Positions 8,476 to 17,275 of a stretch of 37,882 nucleotides of DNA are shown in pieces. The stretch covers positions 1-37,882 of the forward strand of contig NZ_AFPB01000175.1 in assembly GCF_000218485.1 (NCBI RefSeq), read 5' to 3'. A program made the position numbers and the translations under genes. This DNA comes from Aquimarina agarivorans. Lineage in GTDB: Bacteria; Bacteroidota; Bacteroidia; Flavobacteriales; Flavobacteriaceae. Below the pieces are notes generated by a model, which had not been told where the DNA came from, ran no database searches, and saw only the letters and a list, made by a program, of their open reading frames with translations. Position 1 is the first letter of the stretch. Each line of letters opens with the position of its first letter.

Positions 8476-8618
8476 AACCACACCCATTAGGTGCTTTTTT
8501 TAAATGCACTGCAGTAAATTAAAATAACAAATACAAAACTCAGCTTTCGTTGAAAGAAGTGAGACAGGAGAGAAACCCCTTATTTCTAGCGTAAGCATTA
8601 ACCAAAAAATCTAGCATT
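8476..8618 (+). other. nrdB-nrdA intergenic leader with hairpin
   Basis: A CACC-catta-GGTG mini-hairpin with a following T-run (about 8480-8500) could act as a weak attenuator. CTCA/TGAG and CTTTC/GAAAG segments (8539-8563) form a second stem-loop upstream of a purine-rich GGAGAG stretch. These could tune the NrdB to NrdA ratio. I do not recognise a known riboswitch. Confidence 0.3.
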
Positions 8619-11063
8619 ATGTTTGTAGTAAAAAGAGACGGTAGAAAGGAACCGATAATGTTTGACAAGATCACAGCACGTGTGCGTCAAATGTGTTATG
8701 GGCTTAACGAATTAGTAGATCCTGTAAAAGTAGCCATGCGTGTTATTGAAGGATTGTATGATGGGGTTACTACAAGTGAGTTGGATAATTTAGCGGCGGA
8801 AATTGCAGCAACTATGACGGTTGCACACCCAGATTATGCGCAATTAGCCGCACGTATTTCAGTATCAAATTTACATAAGAACACAAAAAAAACATTCTCC
8901 GAAGTAATTAAGGATTTGTACGAGTATGTGAATCCTAGAACAGGAAAAGGCGCAGCATTAATTGCTGATGATGTGTATAAAGTGGTTATGGAAAATAAAG
9001 AGAAGCTAGACTCTACCATTATCTACAACCGCGATTTTAGTTATGATTATTTTGGTTTTAAAACGTTGGAGCGTTCGTATTTGTTAAAAATTAATGGCAA
9101 TATCGCGGAGCGTCCACAACACATGCTAATGCGTGTTTCTATAGGAATCCATGTTGATGATTTGGATGCTGCTATTGAAACGTATGAGCTGATGTCTAAA
9201 AAATTCTTTACACATGCAACGCCAACATTATTCAATTCAGGAACACCAAAACCGCAAATGTCATCATGTTTTTTACTAACAATGCAGGATGATAGTATTG
9301 ATGGAATTTACGATACGTTGAAACAAACGGCTAAAATTTCTCAATCTGCAGGAGGTATAGGCTTGTCTATTCATAATATTAGAGCTACGGGATCGTATAT
9401 TTCAGGAACAAACGGAACATCAAATGGAATTGTACCTATGTTGCGTGTGTTTAATGACACAGCTCGTTATGTAGACCAAGGTGGAGGGAAACGTAAAGGA
9501 TCTTTTGCTATTTACATGGAACCTTGGCATGCTGATATTTTTGATTTTTTAGAGTTAAGGAAAAATCATGGTAAAGAAGAAATGAGAGCACGTGACTTAT
9601 TTTATGCCATGTGGATTTCCGATTTATTTATGAAACGTGTGGAGGCCGATGAGGATTGGACATTAATGTGTCCGCATGAATGTCCTGGTTTGTACGATGT
9701 ACATAGTGAGGAGTTTGAATCCTTATACACGCGCTACGAAGCAGAAGGTAAAGGAAGAAAAACGGTAAAAGCACGTGATGTTTGGGAAAAAGTGTTAGAA
9801 TCCCAAATTGAAACAGGAACGCCATACATGTTGTACAAAGATGCAGCAAACCGTAAGTCAAACCAAAAGAATTTGGGAACGATACGATCGTCAAATTTAT
9901 GTACTGAAATCATGGAATACACAAGTCCTGACGAGATTGCAGTATGTAATTTGGCTTCAATTGCTTTGCCAATGTTTGTTAAGGGAGGTAAATTTGATCA
10001 TGATGAACTTTATAAAGTAACCAAACGAGTAACTAAAAACCTGAATAAGGTAATTGATCGTAATTATTATCCAGTAAAACAGGCTGAAAATTCAAATATG
10101 CGCCACCGTCCAGTTGGATTAGGAATTCAGGGATTAGCCGATACGTTTATTATGTTACGTATGCCATTTACAAGTGACGAGGCAAAAAAATTAAATGAGG
10201 AAATTTTTGAAACCATGTATTTTGCTGCCGTAACGGCTTCAAATGAACTGGCTGAGGTTGAAGGTACTTACGAGTCCTACGAAGGTTCGCCAATATCAGA
10301 AGGCAAATTTCAATTCAATTTATGGGGGATTAAAGATGAAGAATTAAGTGGCCGTTGGGATTGGAATGAATTACGCAAAAAAATCAAAAAGTCGGGAGTG
10401 CGGAACTCCTTATTAGTAGCACCAATGCCAACAGCATCAACCTCACAAATTTTAGGAAATAATGAAGCCTTTGAACCCTACACAAGTAATATTTACACAC
10501 GCCGAGTGTTGTCCGGCGAGTTTATTGTAGTTAACAAACATTTGCTACATGATCTAGTGGAACTGGGGATGTGGAATGATGACCTTAAAGATGCTATTAT
10601 GCGTGCCAATGGTTCTATTCAAAATATTGAAGGCATGCCGCAAGAGTTGAAAGACTTGTACAAAACGGTATGGGAATTAAGCATGAAGGACATTATTGAT
10701 ATGTCGCGTCATAGAGGGTATTTTATTGACCAGTCACAGTCGTTAAACTTATTTATGGAAGGGGCAACCATGTCCAAACTGACGTCAATGCACTTTTATG
10801 CTTGGAAGAGCGGCTTAAAAACCGGAATGTATTATTTAAGAACAAAATCAGCGGTGGATGCCATTAAGTTTACCTTAAAAACGAATAGCGAGGTTGAAAA
10901 GCCAAGTGTAGATGCTTCCGTTGATGCTTCATTACCAAAAGCAAAAAAGGTAAAAGTAGCTCCAGTTTCTACAGAAGGAAGCCTAAGTCCTGATGAATTA
11001 AGAAACATTATAGCACAAAGCAAGGCAGGAGAAGGCGATGACTGTTTGATGTGTGGATCGTAA
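8619..11063 (+). CDS. nrdA: class Ia ribonucleoside-diphosphate reductase, alpha subunit
   Basis: The 814-residue catalytic subunit. An ATP-cone domain for allosteric activity control fills about residues 1-90 (starts [16 protein letters not shown]). Active-site residues are intact: C217 in SSCFLL, N426-x-C428-x-E430 in SNLCTEI, and C443 in VCNLASIAL. The radical-transfer tyrosine pair is in GMYYLRT. The mobile C-terminal redox pair is C809 and C812 in CLMCGS. A low-complexity spacer rich in Ala, Ser, Lys and Val precedes that tail. It forms the R1-R2 holoenzyme with the upstream nrdB product. A strong terminator follows 31 nt after the stop. Confidence 0.97.
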   Translation: MFVVKRDGRKEPIMFDKITARVRQMCYGLNELVDPVKVAMRVIEGLYDGVTTSELDNLAAEIAATMTVAHPDYAQLAARISVSNLHKNTKKTFSEVIKDLYEYVNPRTGKGAALIADDVYKVVMENKEKLDSTIIYNRDFSYDYFGFKTLERSYLLKINGNIAERPQHMLMRVSIGIHVDDLDAAIETYELMSKKFFTHATPTLFNSGTPKPQMSSCFLLTMQDDSIDGIYDTLKQTAKISQSAGGIGLSIHNIRATGSYISGTNGTSNGIVPMLRVFNDTARYVDQGGGKRKGSFAIYMEPWHADIFDFLELRKNHGKEEMRARDLFYAMWISDLFMKRVEADEDWTLMCPHECPGLYDVHSEEFESLYTRYEAEGKGRKTVKARDVWEKVLESQIETGTPYMLYKDAANRKSNQKNLGTIRSSNLCTEIMEYTSPDEIAVCNLASIALPMFVKGGKFDHDELYKVTKRVTKNLNKVIDRNYYPVKQAENSNMRHRPVGLGIQGLADTFIMLRMPFTSDEAKKLNEEIFETMYFAAVTASNELAEVEGTYESYEGSPISEGKFQFNLWGIKDEELSGRWDWNELRKKIKKSGVRNSLLVAPMPTASTSQILGNNEAFEPYTSNIYTRRVLSGEFIVVNKHLLHDLVELGMWNDDLKDAIMRANGSIQNIEGMPQELKDLYKTVWELSMKDIIDMSRHRGYFIDQSQSLNLFMEGATMSKLTSMHFYAWKSGLKTGMYYLRTKSAVDAIKFTLKTNSEVEKPSVDASVDASLPKAKKVKVAPVSTEGSLSPDELRNIIAQSKAGEGDDCLMCGS

Positions 11064-11094
11064 ATTAGAGTTTTAAATAATTTATTTGTTATAC

Positions 11095-11131
11095 AAAAAT
11101 CCCATTCAAAATATTTTTGGATGGGATTTTT
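11095..11131 (+). terminator. nrdA terminator
   Basis: AAAAATCCCAT (11095-11105) pairs perfectly with ATGGGATTTTT (11121-11131). The stem can extend by two more pairs (one G-U) into an 11-nt loop. It is A/T-flanked on both sides, so it probably also stops the converging minus-strand transcript of the pseudogene at 11152. Confidence 0.85.
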
Positions 11132-11151
11132 ACATAACCTAGCAGTTCTTT

Positions 11152-11892
11152 TTAGTCACAATATTCTAAATCACAGCTTGGATTATCTTTAAATATTTTT
11201 AGGATTTGCTCAAGTTTTTTTGTGTTAGTCAACGAATTATTGTTGTTTATGTTGTCAATTTTAATTTGAGCTTCTTCGCAAGGCTCATTGCAATCAGGCT
11301 CTATTAGGTTGAAGCAATTATTAGGGTCTACTACTCCTCTTGCTGTAAAAAGAGCATTTTCACAATTTAAATTTAAGAAATTTTTTAGGCCATCAAACGC
11401 GCGTTCAAATTCATGTTGTTTTTCTATTTTTAATATGTTAAATTCTGTAGGGTTCCTTCCAAAGTTAACGGGGGAGCTACTAAGTGTATTAGGGTTAGAA
11501 TGAGGGTGATTTAAAATAGTAATTGTTGGAAAACGAGAAGGAAAAACAAGAATGGCAGCATTAGAGTTTGATGCAATATAAACTTTACAATCATTAATTC
11601 ATTTAATCTTTATTGTAACAGAATTAGAAGAAGCGGGGAGCATTACGGTTTTAAAGGAGCTTCCGTTACTTGTAAAAGTTCCATTTCTAACTTCTAAATG
11701 AACATAAGGTCTAGTATTTCTAGAAGAAGGTTTAATGGTTACTTCGTAAGTTTAAGTAGCTCCTGGTATAGCAAGAGGTTCAGTAATATCAGAATGCCCT
11801 CCTCTTCTTGTAACAATTTGCCCCTGAATTTGACCAAAAGAAAATAGCATTAAAACAGTGGTAATAAATAGTGTAAATTTCGTTTGTTTCAT
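11152..11892 (-). pseudogene. secreted protein gene with two in-frame stop codons
   Basis: From the ATG at 11892 one frame runs 246 codons to a TAA at 11152-11154 with no frameshift. It is broken by TAA at codon 47 (11752-11754) and TGA at codon 98 (11599-11601). The N-terminus is a clear signal peptide (MKQTKFTLFITTVLMLFSFG...). The middle reads like a beta-sandwich (TYEVTIKPSSRNTRPYVHLE), and the last third is Asn/Cys-rich, ending DNPSCDLEYCD. I do not recognise the family. Each stop can be explained by a single transition (CAA to TAA, TGG or CGA to TGA), as expected from decay. A normal Shine-Dalgarno-like restart is not evident after either stop. Confidence 0.8.
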
Positions 11893-12257
11893 TTTACATT
11901 TATTTAAGTTAAAAATTGATACAAATAAAGTTATATAAATAGTAGTCCAGTTTTATAGCTGTCTGTTTTTATGAATTTTAGAATACAATTTCATCGATAA
12001 ATAGTCTAAAAGTTAAGGTAAACTGAAGAGTATTTATTATGAAATAAGGTGCTAACCTTTTGGTAGGAAATGAGTTATTTACAGCTCAAGAATCAAAATG
12101 TTAAATTAGCGTAATCTAAATGTTAAATTATAAGGGCTTATTTTCTTTTTTAGATAGTTAAATGGTTGTTTTTTAACTAAAAGAGAAGGAAGAAAACGTT
12201 TTTTAGGGTATTGTAGTAGCGAAGAAATGTTTTCTGTGCCTACCTAATATATAAAAT
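11893..12257. other. intergenic, no gene seen
   Basis: This AT-rich stretch contains no supported coding region. The only visible structure is an approximate direct repeat of AATGTTAAATTA around 12097-12130. It lies between two decayed genes and is probably eroded sequence. Confidence 0.4.
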
Positions 12258-12293
12258 AAAGCCACAGCGGTTTTTTATTTATTGCTGTGGTTT
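12258..12293 (-). terminator. terminator after the gene remnant
   Basis: AAAGCCACAGC (12258-12268) pairs with GCTGTGGTTT (12284-12293): seven perfect pairs plus a G-U and two A-T pairs around a T-rich loop. It starts 5 nt after the TAG of the remnant at 12298, as a terminator for that lost gene would. Confidence 0.65.
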
Positions 12294-12297
12294 ATTC

Positions 12298-12524
12298 TAG
12301 CAAATATCTTTTTGGTTATCAATAGCGATAATGTTGATAAGGAGTTGGTTAACAAATATCTTACGGATGTTTTTAAAAGTACCGACTCGAGTACGATTTT
12401 CATTATGCCTTTTTAGTTTATTACAACCGTTAAATCTAGGATCGTCGGGTAAATTTTGAATAGCAGTTTTAAAATTGGTGTAGTGGGATTTTTTAATTAA
12501 AGTGTAATAAGTGTTGTTAGCTGG
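12298..12524 (-). pseudogene. 3' remnant of an unrecognised gene
   Basis: On the minus strand 75 codons stay open up to a TAG (12298-12300). The text looks protein-like: LPDDPRFNGCNKLKRHNENR, then RVGTFKNIRKIFVN and LLINIIAIDNQ. There is no start codon context; an in-frame TGA lies at 12525-12527. Further upstream (to about 12660) protein-like text continues in other frames, for example FDKDTLLSEKFLLENHQSRG, suggesting frameshifts. I cannot name the family. The terminator directly downstream supports a real former gene end. Confidence 0.4.
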
Positions 12525-12704
12525 TCATATAACAAATAAACGAAAATGTTATAGTTAAAAATTGGCTCTTTGTATTTCGTCGATAACCCCGACTTTGATG
12601 ATTTTCTAATAGAAATTTCTCACTTAAAAGAGTGTCTTTGTCGAACATTAAATGCTTTTAATCAGAAAGTGGTGTGAAAAAAAAATAGGAAACAGGACTA
12701 TAGT

Positions 12705-12712
12705 TATTTTTG
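12705..12712 (+). promoter_or_regulatory. -7 promoter element of the GH5 gene
   Basis: TATTTTTG is an exact TAnnTTTG match, placing the transcript start about 14 nt before the ATG at 12732. No convincing TTG -33 element is visible. From 12525 to this site I see no intact gene. Confidence 0.45.
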
Positions 12713-12731
12713 TTATTCAATTAAACAAACA

Positions 12732-14246
12732 ATGATCAAAAAAACTACACTATTTTCAATGATATCAGCGGCTTTGATGTCATTTGGAACAATACAAGCC
12801 CAAGGTTCATGCGAACAAAACTGGCTAACAGCAGAAGGGAATACGTTAGTTGATGCGGCAGGAAATGAAGTGATACTAGCAGGAGTAAACTGGTTTGGGT
12901 TGGAAACTCAAATTAGCATCCCTCATGGTTTATATGCTCGTGATGTTGATGGAATGCTAATGCATATAAAACAGCTAGGTTTTAACAGTATTCGATTACC
13001 TTGGCATAACGGAATGTTGAGAGAAGGTGCTTCATTTCAAGCTCCTAACTTTTGGGTTAAAGATCCTATATCTTACAATGGTACACCTGCTGTAGGGCCA
13101 TTCTCTAATTTGGCATTACAAAATATGACTAAACCATTAGAAATAATGGATTACATAGTTGATTGGTGTCAAGAAAATGATTTAAAAATTATTTTGGACT
13201 GTCATTCCCGTAATCCGGATGCTTATTTGATAGAAAAGTTGTGGTATACTGAAACTACCTCTGAAGAGCAATGGATTAAAGATTGGGTATTTTTAGCAGA
13301 TCGTTATAAAGATAAAAGTGCTGTAATAGGTATGGATATTAATAATGAGCCTAACGGTAAAATTGATAACCCTGCAGGAGCTCGCTGGGGTACAGGAGAC
13401 GAGTTTGACTGGCGATTGGCTTCGGAGAAATGTGGAAATGCTATATTAGAAGTTAATCCAAATGTACTTATTATGGTTGAAGGTATTGAGGCCTACAGGA
13501 AGCCAAATGGAGATTTGACTTCTTACTGGTGGGGAGGAAATTTGCAAGGTGCTCGTGATTTTCCTGTGCGTTTGAGTAATCCTAAAAAATTGATGTATTC
13601 TCCGCATGAATATGGACCAACTGTATTTGATCAAGTATGGTTTTCAGACCCTGAATTCCCTGAAAATATGCCAGCTATATGGGAGGAGCAATTTAACTTT
13701 TTGAATACTAATGGTACTTCACCATTGTTAATAGGTGAACTAGGTATCAAAGGGTCAGGTGGTAAGGATGAAATTTGGTTTCAAAAGTTTATAGATTTTA
13801 TTAAGGAGAAGAAATTGCACTATACATTTTGGGCAATGAATCCTAATTCGGGTGATACTGGTGGGATTTTAGCCAATGATTGGATATCAGTTGTTCAATG
13901 GAAAATGGATTACTTAAAGCCAATATTATCAAATCCAATACCTAACTGTATTAGTTTGTCAGGTGAGCCTACCTTATCAACACCTGAATTTGAGGATTTA
14001 TTTAATGAGCAAATGGGAGTAAGTCTATCACCAAATCCAACCAGAGCGTCCTTGGAGGTAGTAAGTTCAAAGGAATTAATAGAATCCATTACTGTGTATA
14101 ACCTTTTAGGGAGTGAGGTATTATTGTTTGAAAATGTAGATGATTTTGAATTGAAGATTTCAGTGCGAGCATTAGCTAGTGGTGTGTATGTTGTAAAAAC
14201 AGTAACTACTAGTGGTATATATACTTCAAAATTGATGCGTAATTAA
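12732..14246 (+). CDS. secreted GH5 cellulase (endo-beta-1,4-glucanase) with type IX sorting tail
   Basis: A 504-residue secreted glycosidase. A signal peptide covers residues 1 to about 24 (cleavage near IQAQ/GS). A GH5 barrel follows from about 28 to 405. It has conserved NSIRLPW near the substrate site, acid/base E206 in DINNEPNG, PHEYGP, and nucleophile E336 in LIGELG. The last 75 residues or so form a Por/type IX sorting domain (SLSPNPTRASLEVVS ... YTSKLMRN), so the enzyme should cross the outer membrane by the T9SS and be released or surface-anchored. GH5 members of this form cut beta-1,4-glucans; related activities such as mannanase or lichenase cannot be excluded. It stands alone, next to decayed genes, with no SusC/SusD pair nearby. 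Confidence 0.92.
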   Translation: MIKKTTLFSMISAALMSFGTIQAQGSCEQNWLTAEGNTLVDAAGNEVILAGVNWFGLETQISIPHGLYARDVDGMLMHIKQLGFNSIRLPWHNGMLREGASFQAPNFWVKDPISYNGTPAVGPFSNLALQNMTKPLEIMDYIVDWCQENDLKIILDCHSRNPDAYLIEKLWYTETTSEEQWIKDWVFLADRYKDKSAVIGMDINNEPNGKIDNPAGARWGTGDEFDWRLASEKCGNAILEVNPNVLIMVEGIEAYRKPNGDLTSYWWGGNLQGARDFPVRLSNPKKLMYSPHEYGPTVFDQVWFSDPEFPENMPAIWEEQFNFLNTNGTSPLLIGELGIKGSGGKDEIWFQKFIDFIKEKKLHYTFWAMNPNSGDTGGILANDWISVVQWKMDYLKPILSNPIPNCISLSGEPTLSTPEFEDLFNEQMGVSLSPNPTRASLEVVSSKELIESITVYNLLGSEVLLFENVDDFELKISVRALASGVYVVKTVTTSGIYTSKLMRN

Positions 14247-14301
14247 TAGTAAAAAATTATTTTGCTGTAAAATTGTATATTTATTTCAAATACAGTAAAA
14301 T

Positions 14302-14652
14302 ATGTATAAAAGTTGTCCAGAGTGTGGAGAAAAAATTATAGGTAGGTCCGACAAAGTATTTTGTTCTGATTATTGCAGGAATTCATTCAATAATAAGCAA
14401 AATAAAGACATTACTAATTTAATAAGAAACACGAATAATCAACTTCGTAAAAATTACAGGATTTTAACTACATTAAATCCTACCGATAAAACTAAAACCA
14501 CTAAAAGCAAATTAGCTTCTAGTGGTTTTAATTTTAATTTACATACCAGTACCTATACTACTAAAGTAGGTAAAGTATATTACTTTGTTTATGATCAAGG
14601 TTATTTGCCCTTAGAAAACGATTATTACGCCTTAGTGAAGCGAAATATTTAA
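14302..14652 (+). CDS. small zinc-ribbon protein, hypothetical
   Basis: A 116-residue protein with a four-cysteine zinc ribbon at the N-terminus (CPEC at C5 and C8, CSDYC at C21 and C25), resembling DUF2116-type ribbons. A basic Asn/Lys-rich segment (about 28-75) follows, then a Tyr-rich beta-like end (KVYYFVYDQGYLPLENDYYA). Related small proteins occur in flavobacteria, but no function is known to me. The gene lies 55 nt after the GH5 stop on the same strand, but nothing ties it to that enzyme. Confidence 0.65.
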   Translation: MYKSCPECGEKIIGRSDKVFCSDYCRNSFNNKQNKDITNLIRNTNNQLRKNYRILTTLNPTDKTKTTKSKLASSGFNFNLHTSTYTTKVGKVYYFVYDQGYLPLENDYYALVKRNI

Positions 14653-14896
14653 AATGTTTTTGGAGTATGTCATTTAATTTTATAACAACTAGTTTAGTCG
14701 CAAGGTTAAATTGTAATTTTATTTAGTATAAAATGAATTAAAATAGCGTTAGTCGGCAAGTTTATATTGGGTCTGGTTGAAAATTTCTCAAATAAAAAAG
14801 AACAATTTTTGATGCAAAATTTTATATCAGAAACTGTATTAAGTGTTATGCACAAGTTTTTTTAAAATTGAGGAAAAATTAGTTTACTACTATTAA

Positions 14897-15364
14897 TTAA
14901 TGCCTCCAGCTATGAGAATTTAAGTGTAAAGCAGCCAATATAATATCGTGTTGACTGATTTGCCCCACCAGTTTACCATTTTCAAGTACTGGAAAACGTT
15001 TGTAGGGGCTTTTGTAAAATTGTTCTGCGGCTTCAAAAATACTGGCACTACTATCAATAGTTTCAACAATAGTTGACATATATTTTTCAACAATTTCAGT
15101 ATTCATAGGCATATTAAAATACCTGCTATCACTCAGTTGTTTCATACAATCACTTTCGGAAATCATACCAATTAAGGTTCCTTTTTCATCAACTACAGGG
15201 CCCCCGGTAATTTCATTTCGGACTAAAGTTTCCATAGTTTGTAGCAGTGTATGCTGTGGTGAAAATGAAATTAGTTTTTTTGTCATGTAATCCGACACTG
15301 CTATTGCGGCATCCATGCCCTTTTTTGGCTTTGCTCTTTCGCCCATAAAATTTGAAATTCCCAT
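14897..15364 (-). CDS. CBS-pair domain protein
   Basis: A soluble 155-residue protein made almost entirely of two tandem CBS motifs (about residues 22-75 and 88-147). Conserved turns include SDYMTKKLISFSP, ETLVRNEITGGPVVDEKG and RFPVLENGKLVGQISQHD. CBS pairs bind adenine nucleotides and act as energy or ligand sensors. There is no attached enzymatic domain, so the target is unknown. It is divergent from the epimerase-like gene at 15508. Confidence 0.88.
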   Translation of the reverse strand: MGISNFMGERAKPKKGMDAAIAVSDYMTKKLISFSPQHTLLQTMETLVRNEITGGPVVDEKGTLIGMISESDCMKQLSDSRYFNMPMNTEIVEKYMSTIVETIDSSASIFEAAEQFYKSPYKRFPVLENGKLVGQISQHDIILAALHLNSHSWRH

Positions 15365-15507
15365 ATCTGATTACTTTAAAGTTAAACTTAAATTTATTGA
15401 TTTTCAATTAAATAAAAAAACGTTTTAGTGTTAAAATCATTAATAGGGGCTATTTTTTGGTGGGTTTTATTAAAATAATAGCGTTATTTTCGTGTAAAAG
15501 ATTAAAA

Positions 15508-16323
15508 ATGAATATTGCAGTTTTGGGCTTAGGCTGGCTGGGGAAACCCTTGGCGGATAGTTTTAAGGAATTGGGTTATAAGGTTAAAGGGAGTACGACA
15601 AGTGTTAAAAAGTTAGCGACTTTAAAAAAAGAAGGTTATAAGGCTTTTCAAGTGCAATTGAACGAAAATGAAGTTGCTGGGGATATTGAAGCGCTTTTAA
15701 AAGATACCGAAATTCTTGTTTTAAATACACCGCCAGGCTTACGCCGAAATCCTGAAAGCAATTATGTTGCAAAAATTGAACGCCTTATTCCTTACATTGT
15801 GGCATCTTCAATTGAGCAGGTGTTATTTGTAGGGTCAACCGCGGTTTTTGAAGACACCGTGACTAAAATCGAAATTAATAATACAACTACCCCAAGTTCC
15901 AATAGTGTTTCGGGAAAACAATTGATGGCGGTGGAAAAGCTACTAATGTCAACTGCAAGTTTTGAAACTACTATTCTTAGGTTTGCCGGTTTGGTGGATG
16001 AGCGCAGGCATCCAGCAACTATGATGTCCCAACGAAAACAAATACCCAATCCACTAGCGCAAGTGAACTTAATCCATCGTGAAGATTGTATTGCAATAAT
16101 TATAAGGATTATTTCTCAACGAAAGTGGAATAAAATTTATAATGCAGCATACCCCTTTCATAGTACAAAGCAAGAATACTACACAAAAATGAGTAAAAAA
16201 AAGGAATTAACAGTTCCAGACTTTAATTTTGAAGGGGTAAGTAAAGGAAAATGGATTAATGGAGCCGAAACAGCTAAAGACTTGAACTACAGTTATCAGT
16301 ATCACATTTTGCACAATTCTTAA
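15508..16323 (+). CDS. NAD(P)-binding SDR/epimerase-like protein
   Basis: A 271-residue cytosolic Rossmann-fold protein. The dinucleotide-binding motif is GLGWLGKPL at residues 7-15. The pattern of short loops (LFVGSTAVF near residue 108, LRFAGLV near 170, then a LIHREDC segment) is that of YeeZ-like nucleoside-diphosphate-sugar epimerases of the extended SDR class. The substrate is unknown. The reading can be extended upstream to a GTG at 15457. The ATG at 15508 starts exactly at the first Rossmann strand (MNIAVLGLGW), and a T-rich -7-like sequence (TATTTTTTG, near 15453) makes the longer start unlikely. Confidence 0.82.
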   Translation: MNIAVLGLGWLGKPLADSFKELGYKVKGSTTSVKKLATLKKEGYKAFQVQLNENEVAGDIEALLKDTEILVLNTPPGLRRNPESNYVAKIERLIPYIVASSIEQVLFVGSTAVFEDTVTKIEINNTTTPSSNSVSGKQLMAVEKLLMSTASFETTILRFAGLVDERRHPATMMSQRKQIPNPLAQVNLIHREDCIAIIIRIISQRKWNKIYNAAYPFHSTKQEYYTKMSKKKELTVPDFNFEGVSKGKWINGAETAKDLNYSYQYHILHNS

Positions 16324-16546
16324 AAGTGGACTCATTTTTTATCAAAAAACCATTAAGTCAATTATACTATTGGTGAATATTAATTTTCGAGTTTTATTTT
16401 TACGAATTATATAATTTATGAGTAAAATACAGAGTAACTAAGTATAATTACTTAAGTAAATTAATGTTTTATTGAGATAAGTGTAAAATTACTGCGATTT
16501 TGTTATCCATAATTAGTTTAAACAAGTATTAAACACCTTTAAAAGC

Positions 16547-16577
16547 TTGTGAAAAAACCTTTTCGAGGTTATTTTTG
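16547..16577 (+). promoter_or_regulatory. promoter of the sdhCAB operon
   Basis: TTG (16547-16549), 20 nt, then TATTTTTG (16570-16577): the best full match to the Bacteroidota promoter in the window. Transcription would start around 16583. The GTG at 16577 cannot then be the sdhC start, and the ATG at 16604 is correct. Between 16324 and this promoter there is no gene. Confidence 0.65.
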
Positions 16578-16603
16578 TGGGATATTATTTTAACAATAAA
16601 CTA

Positions 16604-17263
16604 ATGAGTGGAATTATCCGATCTTCGATTGCAAGAAAGGTTGCTATGGCGCTTTCAGGGCTTTTTCTAGTATTCTTTCTTTTACAACACTTTTCTATAA
16701 ATTTAACTTCAGTTTTTAGTGAAGATGCCTTTAATATGGCTTCTCACTTTATGGGGACAAATCCGTTGGTACAATTTTTATTACAGCCCGTTTTAATTTT
16801 TGGAGTGGTATTCCATTTTGTTATGGGGTTTGTTCTAGAAATTAAAAACAATAGCGCCCGTTCTGTAAAATATGCAAAGTATAATGGCGGGGCAAATGCT
16901 TCGTGGATGTCACGTAACATGATTTATTCAGGAATTGCTGTTTTGGCTTTTTTAGGCTTGCATTTTTATGATTTTTGGGTGCCCGAAATAGTTTACAAGT
17001 ATGTAGAAACAAATCCAGAGGTGCCAACTAGGTATTATGAAGAATTGCAGCACAAGTTTGTAAGTCCAGTAAGAACGGCACTGTATTGTGTGGCCTTTGT
17101 TTTTTTAGCGCTACACTTACTACATGGATTTGCGTCGTCTTTTCAGTCTGTTGGTGTAAATAACAAATACTCGGCAGGGATTCAAAAATTTGCAAAAGCA
17201 TTTGCAATCGCAATTCCAGTTGGATTTATTTTTATTGCATTGTTTCATCATTTTAATCACTAA
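16604..17263 (+). CDS. sdhC: succinate dehydrogenase cytochrome b subunit
   Basis: A 219-residue membrane protein with five predicted helices (about 14-34, 53-77, 104-126, 155-178, 192-215). It is of the single-subunit, diheme cytochrome b558 type found in Bacteroidota and epsilon-proteobacteria. Candidate heme histidines are in LLQHFSINL, FHFVMGF, GLHFYDFW and LHLLHG. It anchors SdhA and SdhB and passes electrons to menaquinone. The gene leads the operon, 12 nt before sdhA. The start was set from the promoter position and the family N-terminus (MSGIIRSSIARKVAM). Confidence 0.93.
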   Translation: MSGIIRSSIARKVAMALSGLFLVFFLLQHFSINLTSVFSEDAFNMASHFMGTNPLVQFLLQPVLIFGVVFHFVMGFVLEIKNNSARSVKYAKYNGGANASWMSRNMIYSGIAVLAFLGLHFYDFWVPEIVYKYVETNPEVPTRYYEELQHKFVSPVRTALYCVAFVFLALHLLHGFASSFQSVGVNNKYSAGIQKFAKAFAIAIPVGFIFIALFHHFNH

Positions 17264-17275
17264 TCACATTTCAAT

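Noticed and set aside
9628..9894. Minus-strand frame inside nrdA
   Set aside because: A shadow of the nrdA coding sequence; its composition is unlike a real protein.
11152..11892. Stop-codon recoding (selenocysteine at TGA or readthrough at TAA)
   Set aside because: No suitable recoding hairpin is visible and a TAA is also present; decay explains both more simply.
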